Origin: Dasypus novemcinctus
Lineage: Eukaryota; Chordata; Mammalia; Cingulata; Dasypodidae
Length of the DNA: 64,000 nucleotides
Direction of reading: 5' to 3'
Assembly (NCBI RefSeq): GCF_030445035.2
Contig: NC_080688.1
Location: forward strand, 63,315,949-63,379,948
Below are positions 11,971-23,559 of this stretch, in pieces. Each line of letters opens with the position of its first letter. The first letter of the stretch is position 1. The notes below the pieces were generated by a model. That model ran no database searches. It saw only the letters and a program-made list of their open reading frames with translations, and was not told where the DNA came from. The translations under genes were made by a program, and so were the position numbers.

Positions 11971-12719
11971 TTTTTATTGATTAAAAAAAGTCATCATTGT
12001 AAAAAGGTCAGACTTTTCTACCAATGAAAATATGGCCAGGCAAATCAATAAAATAATAAATTCATGAAAGAACTTAAAACAAAAACATGATCATCATGTG
12101 AATGACTTACAAAATTAGAATTCTCCCTGAAATTAGGGAGTATTGCTCCCTCCTCAACTGTTACTATAAACTTGACTTTTCCATAGCTGAGACAATATTT
12201 AACCAGAATATTTAACCAAAACATTTAAAATTACATTTATCATTTTGTATGTATTTTACATGTATCCTTTAAATTTTATCTAGGGGGATAATCACTCTCA
12301 CATCATAGTTAAGTCATAAATGTCAAAAATTTGGGGGGAAAACAGTAACAATAACAACAAACTTATTCCTGAGAAGAAAGAGAAAAATCTCTACGTACAT
12401 AGATGTGACAGTCTTGTTCCTTTTTAACAATTTTTACCACAGCATGGAATATTATTAACAGCCAGCAATCAAATGTATTTCACTTCTGAATAGTTACTGC
12501 CTCTGTTGTATTAATCTGTTCTTTTTGTAAGGAAATTACAAGTGCAAAATTTTTAAAAAATCTGATAAATAGGAACTCTTATTTTATTGTCAGCTTTATA
12601 TTTATCAAGACCAAGGTTAGCCAGCTAAAATGACAATATTCCAATAATAACTGAAGTAATAACTTCTGCTTGTATCTCTTCTTCTGAGTCTCCATTTCCC
12701 CCATGGATCTTCTGGATCT

Positions 12720-12775
12720 TCACCCAAATAATAAAAGTAATACGATTGCAATTGAGTTTACTATTATCAATGGCA
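12720..12775 (-). CDS. IER3IP1: IER3IP1 coding exon 3 (terminal)
   Basis: The last coding exon begins after a TTTGCAG acceptor with TG, completing a Val codon, and reads PLIIVNSIAIVLLLLFG then TGA (12722-12720). These 17 residues form the C-terminal hydrophobic segment. Residue 78, the site of the human disease variant L78P, is Leu here. The AT-rich sequence below 12720 should be the 3' UTR. AATAAA hexamers on the minus strand occur at 12583-12588 and 11973-11978; which one is used cannot be told from sequence alone. Confidence 0.95.
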
Positions 12776-13612
12776 CTGCAAAGAGGAAAAAAACAAACAC
12801 ACACAAAAAATAAGTTTGTTAGTTTAAATAAAATACCAAGAAAAGACAAAGTAATAGTTATTAGCATCTAGGAAGGAAATACCTAACAACATATCATCAT
12901 AATCATGTTGTAAACAGTTACAAAAGAAGAACATTCAAACACACAGTGGCTAATATCTTATTTCAAAGGAAGCTCAAGTGACTGGGGATAAGGGTCACAC
13001 TGAGATACCTGGGATCAATGCAAAACAACTGCAGATAGTACCAGTGCAGTTCCAGGAACAAAGATGCACACAGGGCACAGGCAGTAGTAGACCCACGTGG
13101 CATTTGAGATTACAAATACAGTGCAAAAAAAGATTCAGTAGCATCATCACTAATTTAAGAATTTATTTATCATTCTATTCTAAGTCATGATTACAAAAGC
13201 CAATAAATAAATAAATGCCAGAGTTGTAATGGTTTAAAAAGAGGTTTTTGAACTCTTCTTTCCTGAATTGCTATAAAATATTTTCAACAGAGGCATATCT
13301 GGGACTTTTGTTTTTCTCTTGAAGGTCTTCCACAACTGTAGATGATCCAAAAGGCAAGAAGATCCTCTTTCAGCTCTGAGAGTTAACATGCAAACTGATT
13401 ATCCCACTGAGCATTCCATGTGTATCTACTGGCTTAGACAGAAATAAGTGGCAAACTAAAGAAGAAACTTTAAAGCAGTAAAGCAGAGTGAAAGAGAAAA
13501 AAGTTCCCACTAAGAAAACAGCATATGAATGTACTCACACTCAGAAGTTCTGCTTCTCAAATCAAATCACAAAATTAAAACTTAAGAGTGCTCCACTAGC
13601 TTTTCTTCTTAC

Positions 13613-13714
13613 CTCTCATCACAGTCCTTACAGATCGAATAAGGTTCATTAGCTGAGATTTAATTCCTGGCTCCTCTCCGAATCCACCAATTCCCTGGTC
13701 TGTTCCCCATCCAA
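13613..13714 (-). CDS. IER3IP1: IER3IP1 coding exon 2
   Basis: This 102-nt exon completes codon 31 (A|TT, Ile) and encodes the soluble middle of the protein, including GWGTDQGIGGFGEEPG and IKSQLMNLIRSVRTVMR. It ends on the first base of the next codon (G|TG, Val). The acceptor reads TGCAG before TTGGATGG, and the donor reads AGAG followed by GTAAG. There is no frameshift or stop. The match to human IER3IP1 is essentially complete by eye. In the Yos1-like family this segment links the two hydrophobic ends. Confidence 0.96.
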
Positions 13715-14629
13715 CTGCATGATATAAAGATAGCTACATTAAAATTTATTATGCACACACCTTGCTCCTGCATTATTCATCTTTAAAAATTTAGTCAGAA
13801 CCCTTGTTAAAGACATCAAATATAAAGTCATATAACTTCTAAGAAAAAAGTTCCTCAATTTTTAAGGTGAGGAATTTAGCCACTACTCTTTATTCTCTAT
13901 AAATAAGTCTCTTACCTTCTTCTATGTCATTTTCCTATGTTCTTAAAAATCATGATTTCTATAACCTTATCTGCTAGTTCCTTTTTTAAAAAATGTCTTT
14001 TATTCTTTTAAAGACTTAAATGTCTTCATTTCTGCAATGTGTCTTTCTCTTGTCCTTCATTTCAAGACCACTTTTCACTATCTCAGGGCTTAATTTCTGA
14101 CTTGCTAACTCTTAAATTTGATGACAGAAAACAAATCTTTAGTTTCTTTTATACGTGAAAGAACCAAGTATCAGGAAACAAGATTTCACTTTGCTTAATC
14201 AGCTTTTATTTGGTTGAAATAAAGGTTAAATAATTATTGCTTTTTAAAATATCGACACTGAGATACGCTGTGGTATAACATTGATTTAAAACAAGTTCAC
14301 AAATGAGCTGATATTTTTTGATTCCTCCTCATCCTTCAAGACCAACTCAGGCTCTGCTCACAGACTTCTCAGCCACTGGGGTCTGTCTTTTCTAAGTGCA
14401 ACCACAATCACAGTGATTACTCTCACAGTGGTTTACTAGCTCTTGCTCAGGCTCTTTCACTAGACTCCTCTATAATTTCCCTGTCTCAACCTCTTGAGTT
14501 TTCTTCCTTAAAAGGTCAAATCTTTCTATCTCTAATCTTGTAATGATTCTGACTGCTTAATGAATAACTTTCAAACTTCTTAAATCCACATTCTAGGATT
14601 ATAATTCAACATTCCCACCCAAATAACCT

Positions 14630-15590
14630 TTTTTTAAAGTTTTTCTTTATTTTTAAGGAGTTTTAGATTACATAGATGTTAAATCGAAAATAAAGAGATA
14701 TACCCACCTCCTCCCCATTCTACACTCTCCCACATTAATAACATCTTTCGTTAGGATACATTTGTTACAATTGATGAATACATACTGAAGTATTGCTACT
14801 GAGCACAGTCTATAGTTTACACTTTGCACTGCACACTTTGAGGTTTTAACAAAACGTATTAATGGCTTGTACCCATCATTGCAATATCATGCAGAAAAAT
14901 TCCAATGTCCCAAAAATGTCCCACATTACACCTATTCTTCCCTCTCCCTCCCTCAGAAACCTGGGGACCATTGTCTTTTTATCAATGTTACAAGTTCTTC
15001 TGTTACTACAATAATAAATTGTAGTATTATTACTACAATAATAATTCCCCCTTAAGGTTGTTCATTCCTCAAGCTTGAGGATTTGGGATGGTGATGTACT
15101 CTGCTTCTGATTGAGAAGGTTTAGATCCCATGGGGCAGATGGATGGAACTGTCTTGCAGTTGCAGATACTGTTTTTGGGATAGATGTTGTTCATCATCAT
15201 CCTTATGTTAGTTGTCCTGGGTGAGTCCAGTGAACTGGAGAGACTTTTAATTCTGCTGATTGAGGGCTCAACCAGCATATGAACAGTCAGAATATTTAAG
15301 TCCCTGGGACATATAGTTAATGGGTATAGTGCTAATCATAGGTTCAAATAAATGGGGCAAAAGAACCTTGTGTAGGAAAATTATAAATAAGTCTAACTCT
15401 GATATACTGGGGAGATAGGTTACTACATATTCCAAGGTAGGGCCCACCGAAAGGTTGCCAATTCCCTGGGGTTGTCTGCCCTATCTGTAGTGTCTAGATG
15501 TCTCTAGAGCCCTCAGGAGCACCTCTGCTTAAAGCACTGTTTACTGTGGCAGTCAGTGAGATCCTCCTGAGACGTGTATAAGTGTAACCT
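14630..15590 (-). mobile_element. L1 3' UTR, reverse, in IER3IP1 intron 1
   Basis: Reverse complement of the L1 3'-end type seen at 54151-54910. For example, 'cctattcttccctctccctc' and 'gtttacactttgcactgcac' correspond to parts of that copy. The T-rich start near 14630 is the poly-A end. Confidence 0.65.
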
Positions 15591-15639
15591 CTGGAATGAC
15601 TTCCATACTCACTTTGAAATCTCTTAGCCATAAAAACTC

Positions 15640-17044
15640 ATTAATATTTAGTATCTCCCCCTTTTGGTCTAGAACCATTATACCTATATTGTTCTATTCC
15701 CTTTTTTTCTCTTGCTCTCATCCATTTCCTTTTGGCTGTTATTGTAAAATATATTCTCAGTTTTTGTTTATCTGGGAATACCTTTTATTTCATCTTCATT
15801 TTTTAAAAATAGTTTTGCTGGATATAGTTGAATGTTTTTCTTTTAGTACTTTATGCAATCCCACTGCCTTCTGGCTCCCATTGTTTCTGATGACCAGTCA
15901 CTTTGAATCTTATTGGGGTTTTCCTTTATGTGATGAGTCATTTTTCTCTTGCTATTTTCAAGATATTCTCTGTCTTTGGCTTTCAACATTTTGACAATGA
16001 TGAATCTAGGTGTGGATTTCTTTGTATTTATTCTACTTGGGTGTCGCTGAGTTTCTTGGATGTGTAAATTAATTTTTTTCACCAAATGTGGGGAGTTTTT
16101 GGCTATTATTTCTTTGAATTTTTTTTCTGCTCCTTGATCTCTCTCCTTTCCTCCTACTGCTCCTATTATATGTATGCTGGTGTGCTTAATGGAACCCAAC
16201 ATACCTCTGAGGTTAATTTTTCTATAATCATTTTTCCCTCTGTTCTTCTATAGATTTACCTTCTAGTTCACTGATTCTTTTGTCTCCAGCTCAAATATAC
16301 TAGTGATTTTTTTTCCATTTTGCTTATTGTACTTTTCAACTTCAGAATTTTCACTTGAATAATGTCATTTCTATCCCTTTATTGATATTCTCTATTTATA
16401 AGACATGGTCATACCTTACTTTACTTGCTTCTTTAAATATGGTTTTCTTTAGTTCTTTGAACATACTTAAAATGGCTACTTGGAAGTCTCTGATAAATTC
16501 AACGTCTGCTTGCTCTCAAAAGCAGTTTCTATTCCTATTTAGGGATCACACTTTTCATTGTTTCTCTGTACATCTTATATATTTTTTTGTTGAAAATTGG
16601 ATGTTTTAGATAATATATTGTAGCATGTCTAGATACTCATTTCACAACTGCAAGGGTAGTTATTGTTGTGGCTTGTTTAGTGACTTTGCTGGGATATTTC
16701 TCTTACAGTGTGGAGTCTGTGATGTTGCTCCTCTAAGAGTAAAGTCCTGGGCTACATACAGTCACTCAGACTCCTTAGTCCCCCATGATGACAGTGATTT
16801 TAGCTGAGTTCTTTTTGATTGTCTCTTTCCCTGATCTCCCTATTAAGTTTCTACCTGGACTGCCTGGGTGGAAGAAGGACATCCCAGTCCTCTCAGCAAT
16901 GCTTGCTTGGAATACAGCTTCTACATCACAGAGGATGAAAAATATTGGCAGTCTTCCCCTCCTGGGGAGAAACTGTGGCCCTAGACTGGAAGCTCTAGGA
17001 CCTCATAGAGTGAGGCAGGTGAGCAGGTCATGGCATACATTCCA
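15640..17044 (-). mobile_element. L1/HAL1-like LINE, reverse
   Basis: T-rich antisense LINE text such as 'ttggctattatttctttgaa', 'ccttctagttcactgattct' and 'gttgaaaattggatgtttta' resembles antisense HAL1/L1M sequence. The exact subfamily cannot be told without alignment. The ORFs here are not genes. Confidence 0.6.
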
Positions 17045-17055
17045 CAGATTCTGTT

Positions 17056-17420
17056 TTTTTTTTTTTAAGATTTATTATTTATTTATTTCTCTCCCCTTTC
17101 CCCTGCCCTGGTTGTCTGTTCTCTGTGTCCATTCGCTGTGTGTTCTTCTGTGTCTGCTTGCATTCTTGTCAGCTGCACCAGGAATCTGTCTCTTTTTCTT
17201 GCATCATCTTACTGCATCAGCTCTCCGTGTGTGCGGCACCACTCGTGGGCAGGCTTTACTTTTCTCGCGCGGGGCAGCTCTCCTTGAGGGACACACTCCT
17301 TGTGCACATCAGCACTGCGCGTGGGCCAGCTCACCACACGGGTCAGGAGACCCTGGGTTTGAACCCTGGACCTCCTATATGATAGGTGGATGCTCTATCA
17401 GTTGAGCCAAATCTACTTCC
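17056..17420 (-). mobile_element. DAS-type SINE, reverse, in IER3IP1 intron 1
   Basis: Reverse copy ending in 'ttgagccaaatctacttcc'. An exact 11-bp duplication, cagattctgtt, flanks it at 17045-17055 and 17421-17431. It lies inside the antisense LINE and is read in the sense direction of the gene. The SINE accounts for the right end of a 206-codon plus-strand ORF. Confidence 0.9.
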
Positions 17421-17433
17421 CAGATTCTGTTCT

Positions 17434-18060
17434 TACTAAGATTTTTATTTTCTTGAATTTATATTTTTTCCATTTGCTGTGTGTTCTTAGGACAATTCCC
17501 AGAGACATAAAATGGCTGTTTTTAAAAATATTTTTCATCAGTATGGTTATTTTATTGGGGAGAGGTTCTTCAGAGCTCCTCACAGCACATTCTATTAGTG
17601 TTCTTTGCTAACAATGGTTTCTAACATGTTTAAATGGTGATATGAGTACCTACACAGCCTCAATTTTGCCTGTTGGCTAGCAAAAGCCTAAAATATTGTG
17701 AATATGGCTCTTTAAGAAAAAGTTTGCTTTCTTCTAGATGCTTTTACCTTTGTTTTTAGTTCTACAATGTTCATGGAATTTAATTTTCTGTTTGGTGTGA
17801 AAAAGGTGTCAAGATTTATTTTATTTCTTTTTGGCTATCCAGTTAACTCAATCATTTGATAGGGTCACTCTTTCTATCCTGTTTTGTAGTGCCACCTTTA
17901 TTATAAATTACATGTCCATACAAATGTGGATCTATTTTTGGATTCTCTACTTTGTTCCAATGTATTATTTGTCCAATATCCTTTCAGTAAATTCCTTTCT
18001 GCTTAATTAGTCAAAATCATCCTCTGTTGTTTGCAAACAATAATGCTGACAGAAATGAAT
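17434..18060 (-). mobile_element. L1 fragment, reverse
   Basis: Antisense L1 phrases such as 'ctatccagttaactcaatca', 'ttggattctctactttgttc' and 'caatgtattatttgtccaat' resemble a decayed L1. It may continue the LINE on the other side of the SINE at 17056-17420. Confidence 0.55.
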
Positions 18061-18175
18061 AACTTCAGGATGCAATCCTTGGAACTCTTCTCTATGAATT
18101 AATCTTTAATTCAATGGTTACAAATTAGCAGCCAATTCTGAAAATTCCACATGACAATCCTATCCAGACCCCCTT

Positions 18176-18596
18176 TATTAATCAAGGTTCTCTAAGGAAA
18201 CAGAAACAACAGGAGATATCTGTAACTAGCATGAGATTTTATAAAATTGTCTCACACAACTGTGGGGATGCACAAATCCAAATTCTGCAGGGTAGGATAC
18301 AAGCCAGGGAACTTTGATGAGTTCCTCAGGAGACACTAGCTCTCTGAAGTACAGATGGGAATTCGCTCTCTGAATGCTGAAATCACTTCCCCTTTTAAGG
18401 CCTTCAACTGACTGAATGAGACATCATTCATTGCTGACATAGATGTAACCAGTCATCTATGCAATCAACTCACTGATGATTAAAGTCCATGAAATGCCCT
18501 TGTATGATAATTAGCCCAGCGCTTGCCTGACCAAACAACTGGGCATCATTACCTGGCCAAGTTGATACATGAGCCTAAACATCACAGTCCACCCTT
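18176..18596 (-). repeat. 3' LTR of the provirus
   Basis: Homologous along its length to 21702-22123; for example both contain 'ctgatgattaaagtccatga' and 'gtctcacacaactgtgggga'. On the minus strand it starts TGTGATGTTTAGG and ends in TTGATTAATA; the terminal CA is changed to TA. Confidence 0.85.
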
Positions 18597-18712
18597 GTCA
18601 ACTTGGCAGCCATACACATCACCTAAAACCATACTTAATCTCTAAATAAAACAATAAATACATTTTTTCAGCCTAGCAATACTCAACTGTCCTGCATACA
18701 ATTGGAAATGCA

Positions 18713-19045
18713 CTAAATCCTCCAGAAATCTGGTATTACTTTTGATTTACTATTTTGATAGGTAGGGGCAGTTCTAATGGCTTCCACTTGGCATTTCCTC
18801 CCACAATAGCTTTCATTCAACAAGTCAGGGCACCATTGTGGTGATTCTGCCAGTTGCTGAATATGTCTATTCCAATTATGCACTGTAAAACTGAGGAAAT
18901 AACCACAGAATGGGTCTGGGGACCCAATGGACCCACTGTGAGACAGACCTGAGCTAAAACCCCATTGATCACCTGACCTCCATAAGACCCTACTCTGACT
19001 AGCAGACCACAGTGACATTTGGGGTCTCCTGGGAATTAATGTCAT
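18713..19045 (-). pseudogene. Remnant of retroviral internal region
   Basis: A 110-codon open stretch within the provirus, immediately inside the 3' LTR. The text resembles degraded internal retroviral sequence near the 3' end of pol, but no catalytic motif is visible and the family cannot be fixed by eye. It is not a host gene. Confidence 0.4.
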
Positions 19046-19924
19046 TTCTGAGCTAGTGTCTAATTATCCCCCAAATGTCTGATCATTTCCTTTTCTTCAA
19101 TGCAGTTACTCTGGTGAAAGGTCACAGGTCTCTTTGGGGAAGGCTGTGAGGAAGACTAACAGTACAAATTCTGGCAGTGTAACAGGGTCCTTCACCAAGG
19201 GGACCTGATCTTCCCCTCACTTCAAGGGGTTCTCAGTCTGTAAATTGTCTCAAGTCTAGGAGTTGATTAAGGGGCCGTGACTCTGTTTCCGTAATTCAAG
19301 TTAGACTTTTGTCCACCTGACCTAAAACTCTTCTGCTTATATAGATAAGGTAGTAATTTAGTAGACTGACAATGTATTTTACTTCTAGGTACCCCATGAT
19401 ATATTAGTTAACACTGTATGTGTTATGTGACTCAAACTATTTTGATTGCTGCTTTGAGTTTGCTTTTCATTGTGGCAGCCATGCCTACCTTGTCTTTGGC
19501 AATTAAGTGCTGCCAATTGGCTTCTGCTGGCCCAGGATCCAATCATCCCCATAATCTTTAAGGATCCTAGTTCGTGACAGCAGTTCCCATAGTAATATCT
19601 GACCTACAGAGAAGATCAAGTATAGAACTCTTGAGGGAAGATGGAGTTAGTTTTACAAAATTTATTCCTCATAGTCCTGGTGAAAGGTGTGTCCTCTGGA
19701 CATTCCTGGGGTGGGTAGGCAGGTCTTAGATGGTAAATCCATTCTAACACTCCAATCTCTCTAAACCACTGGATCTCCTCATTGATGATATACTAGAACA
19801 ATTCTGGCATCTTGAACTCAGGCAATATTGGCCATCTTTTGGTCCACATTTCTAATAAAACTGTTAGAGCCCCTCTACCACTCAAGCTACACATTGAACC
19901 CAGAATCTCTGCTTAGTGGGCCCA

Positions 19925-20560
19925 TGTTTTAGTTTGCCAAAGGGTTGCCAATGCAAAGTTCCAGAAATGTGTTGCTTTTGACAAAGGGAATTTACTTAGG
20001 GTAAAACCTTACAGTTCCAAGGGTGTGAAAAGTCCAAATCAGGGCACCATAAGAGATGCTTTCTCACTAATGTCAGCTACTGTTGATTCTGGTGTTGTTG
20101 CCACATGGTGAAGCAAAATGGCTGCTGATCTCTGCTGAGGTCTTGGCCTTCCACCCTGGGTTCAGCATTTCCTCTTGAGCTTCTCTGTGGGTCCAGCTTC
20201 TTTGAGCCTCTTGGGGGCTTGTTTTTTTGAGTTGCTCTGTGGGCCCAGCCTCACTGTGTCTCTCGGGGGCTTCTGTTTTCCTGCAGTCTTCTCTCTCACA
20301 CTGCAGAATCAAATGTGCCCATTCCCTTTTTCCTCTTACAGTCCATTTATATCAGACCCAGCAAGGGGGCAGAAAGTCAACCTGAGTCACGCCCTCTGAT
20401 CTAGTCCAATCAAAAATCCTAAATCAATCCTATCATGTAATCTAATTAAAGGTCCTCAACTGAATTGAAAATCAAAGGGTACACACAAAGGATAGATTAG
20501 TTTATAAACATATAATCTTTCTCTTTTTAGGATTCATAAAAATAATCTCAAACTGTCACA
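19925..20560 (-). mobile_element. Solo MaLR-like LTR nested in the provirus
   Basis: Bounded by TG at 19925 and CA at 20560, with a perfect 5-bp duplication, gccca, at 19920-19924 and 20561-20565. The left end (tgttttagtttgccaaaggg) is the reverse complement of the LTR end at 6206. It is younger than the provirus it interrupts. Confidence 0.88.
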
Positions 20561-21680
20561 GCCCACATCAATAAATTCAGCCTGATCCAACTTTATATCC
20601 TTCCACTATTATCCCACATCCTTAACATCCATTCCCAAACATATTCCCCTTCATTTCTGTCTATATAAATTATCTTTATAAATTGTCTATATAAATTGGA
20701 AAAAATTGTCCTTTTTGTCTAGTTACAGGTCTGGAAGAAAAGAGGGGTGGTGGGCCAGGTATGGAGAAGCATTTGAAGTATCTTGCAAGCCAATTACCTC
20801 AGGGCATTCTGTTGCAGTTTTATCTGGTTTAATACATGATTAATATCTTCAGGTGGAGGCTGGATGGCTGACTCCTTGGGGCAGACTGGAGGTTGAGTGG
20901 CTGTTTCCTCAAGGCAGGGAAGAGGTCAGGACTCCTTGGTGCAGACTGAAAGTTGGGTACCTGACTCCTTGGGGCAGGCTGGAGGTTGGATGGTCATCTG
21001 TCTCCTCAGGGCTGGGAGGAAGTCGGGTGGCTATCTCAGGACAGACCATTACAGGTTTATCTGGCAAAGTCTCAGCAGAATTTAGGGTTTCAGTGTTCCC
21101 ACTGCCATCATCATCAACCTGTATGTCTCCATCCTAAGCCTTAGGATTCCACGCCTTTCCAATCAATGCCCTCATTTTAACAGCAGACATCCTGCAAGGT
21201 TGAGATTTTAGTTTCCATTTTAACTCTGCTAATAATAATAAGACTCTGGGTCTGGTTTTCAGAGAACTCAAGTCTGTGGTTGCATGAAACAAGATTTTCG
21301 TTCAAGGCACATCCAGAAACTTTCACATCATTCATGTGGTGCTTAAGTTGCAAATTTGAAGACTTTCTTTCTTTTGTAACTATATCCAGCATATTTAGGA
21401 ACAGCTAGGCAACAACACTGTACCTTTTAACTCCATAAAACTCTGTTCTGGTGCTAAAAACACTCTCACACAGAGCCTTGCCTCTTATAAGCATTGAAAT
21501 AGTTGTATCCAGTGTTGATACTTTGCATATCTCTATTGCCAACTCACACCATGGACTGTCAGTGGCCTCTTGATTATTGGAAACAGTCAATGCCCTTGAA
21601 TCTAATCAGAGCTGAGAGCCAATTGCAAAAATCCCAGAACCAATTCAGAAATCCCATTTTTAAGATTCGGTTTCTCAAGA

Positions 21681-21696
21681 TCCACTCCCAATACCA
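21681..21696 (-). other. Retroviral primer binding site, tRNA-Leu-like
   Basis: On the minus strand TGGTATTGGGAGTGGA lies 5 nt inside the 5' LTR end. It resembles the complement of tRNA-Leu 3' ends (TGG...GGAGTGG), the primer type associated with ERVL elements. Its position is what confirms the LTR boundary and the direction of the provirus. Confidence 0.7.
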
Positions 21697-21701
21697 AGCT
21701 G

Positions 21702-22123
21702 TGTTAATCAGGGTTCTCCATGAAAACAAGAGATATCTGTAAATAGTATGAGGTTTTATAAAACTGTCTCACACAACTGTGGGGATGCACAAGTCCAAAT
21801 TCTGTAGAGCAGGATGCAAGCCAGGGATTCCGATGAATGTCGTATATGAGTTCCCCAAGAGACGCTGTCTGTCTAAAGCATTGATGAAAACTCTCTCTGA
21901 ATACAGAAATCACTTCTCCTTTTAAGGCCTTCAAATGACATCACTCACTGCTGATAGCAATCTCTTCAGTTGATTGTAGATGTAACCAGCCATCTATGCA
22001 ATCAACTCACTGATGATTAAAGTCCATGAAATGCCCTTGTATTACCATTAGCCCAGTGCTTACTTGACCAAACAACTGGGCACCATTACCTGGCCAAGTT
22101 GTCACATGAACCTAACCATCATT
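21702..22123 (-). repeat. 5' LTR of the provirus
   Basis: The partner of the LTR at 18176. On the minus strand it ends in CCTGATTAACA at 21702 and is followed at once by the primer binding site. Its outer terminus is altered (cctaaccatcatt where the other copy has cctaaacatcaca). Confidence 0.85.
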
Positions 22124-22179
22124 CCTCCCTTCTGAGAAGTTTATTTATTTGAGAACAAGGCCTATATATGTAATTGCCT

Positions 22180-22450
22180 ACATGACAGCTCCAATTTAAC
22201 ATCTTCAAGGCACCTTAAACTAAACTAGATTTTCTTCATGTTTCAGGACTCAGCTTAAATGTTATTTCCTTAGGGAACTGACAGTGTCCTGGTTCACGCA
22301 AGAATTTACATTCACAGAGTTAGAACCCTGGTCTCTGCCTTCAAAATATTTATCCCAGACTCAATAAACTATTTGTGCAGTTGTTTTTTTAATATCTGAC
22401 TCTTCATTAGACTGTATGCTATATAAGAACATAATAAATGCTACATTAAG
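22180..22450 (+). mobile_element. L2 fragment
   Basis: L2-type 3' sequence: 'aggactcagcttaaatgtta', 'ccttagggaactgacagtgt', then 'gactgtatgctatataagaa'. Old and diverged. Confidence 0.55.
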
Positions 22451-22539
22451 TGTTAGCTATTCTTACTGTTATTATATCTACCCAATTGCTCTTTTACCCA
22501 CTATCTTTACTTGGACTATATGTACTGTTTTTTTCCCCA

Positions 22540-23170
22540 CATTCATTCCTCTGTCCTTCTGATCTGTTCTCTACACTGTAGCCAGAAGAATCTTATAAAT
22601 AACACAAATCTGATGTCACTACACTGCTTAATATCCTGTTTTCATCTACTCCAGAGTTTTCACACCAGCTCTACATGGCTTAAGGCTCCCCTCATCCTCT
22701 CAACTTCTCCCAACCCTTCACCTACTGTCTACTCACTCATCAGATCTTCTATTAGACACATTTTCTTCAAGAAGTTTTCACACAAGCTTAGTATCTCCCT
22801 GCACTTCTCTTTCATAAAACTCTGTATACTAGTTTTCATTACTTTTTAAATTTTTGTTTAGATTAACTTCTATTAGAAGGGCAGGATAAGTATTTTGCAA
22901 CATTAGTTACTATTACATGGACCTGACATATAATTTGTGCTCAAAAGTATCTTCTGGAGGAATACACAAAACGATCATGAGTTTGAGTTTGAGTGATTCA
23001 CACAGCCTGTATCCTTTCTCATAGGGCAAGGAGCAGCCTGCCCTGGAAGGCATGAAGGCAGCTGGACTGTGAGATCCTGGTGGGCATAATGTGTGTCATC
23101 TTTGTATTCCTAGACTCTAGCATAGTCCCTGGCACACTGTGGTACCCAATAAACTGTGCTAATACTTTTC
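22540..23170 (+). mobile_element. L2 fragments
   Basis: Two adjacent L2-like pieces. One ends near 22960 ('gacctgacatataatttgtg'). Another covers about 23010-23165 with the classic L2 end 'gcatagtccctggcacactg' then 'acccaataaactgtgctaat'. Confidence 0.6.
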
Positions 23171-23559
23171 TTGGGACTTGGGTGGCTGGATGTCAGGATA
23201 ACCCAGGAACACATCCCCTTTTCTTTTTATCCCCAAATCCCGGGAACCCCTATTGCCCTCCATAAATCCATTCCTTTTATCTATATTCCAAAATGAGCCA
23301 CGCCTCCCACCCCACTCTTAACACAGACCCCATTTTCGACCATTAAAAGCGGTTACAGAGCAGTTCAATTACATTACTATCCCAACCTAAGCGCGGGCAG
23401 GGAACTCCTGGCTCATCTCTTTATCCACTCCCGCCCCCCCTCCCCGCAATCCCGGCCACCAGGACCCAGCACACAGTGCACTTCAGTTGAATACCTTTCA
23501 CCTTTACCCGGCTCAGACCTGGCGAGATGAAGGTGGTTCAGCTTTCCCTCCCCCGCTCC

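Larger units (their letters stand above)
18176..22126 (-). mobile_element. Two-LTR endogenous retrovirus (class III/ERVL-like)
   Basis: Two copies of a roughly 420-bp LTR in the same orientation (18176-18596 and 21702-22123) enclose about 3.1 kb, so this is a proviral insertion rather than a solo LTR. The element reads on the minus strand: the 5' LTR is the right-hand copy. A tRNA-Leu-like primer binding site sits 5 nt inside it. The interior is decayed and is further split by a solo LTR at 19925-20560. CCCTT is present next to the left end and 3 bases past the right end, a possible duplication. It lies in IER3IP1 intron 1 in the sense direction. ERVL-like assignment rests on the LTR text and primer type, not on an alignment. 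No intact viral gene remains. Confidence 0.8.

Noticed and set aside
16785-17405. 206-codon plus-strand ORF, one of the longest in the window
   Set aside because: It starts in antisense LINE sequence and ends in a reverse DAS-SINE; no domain is visible.
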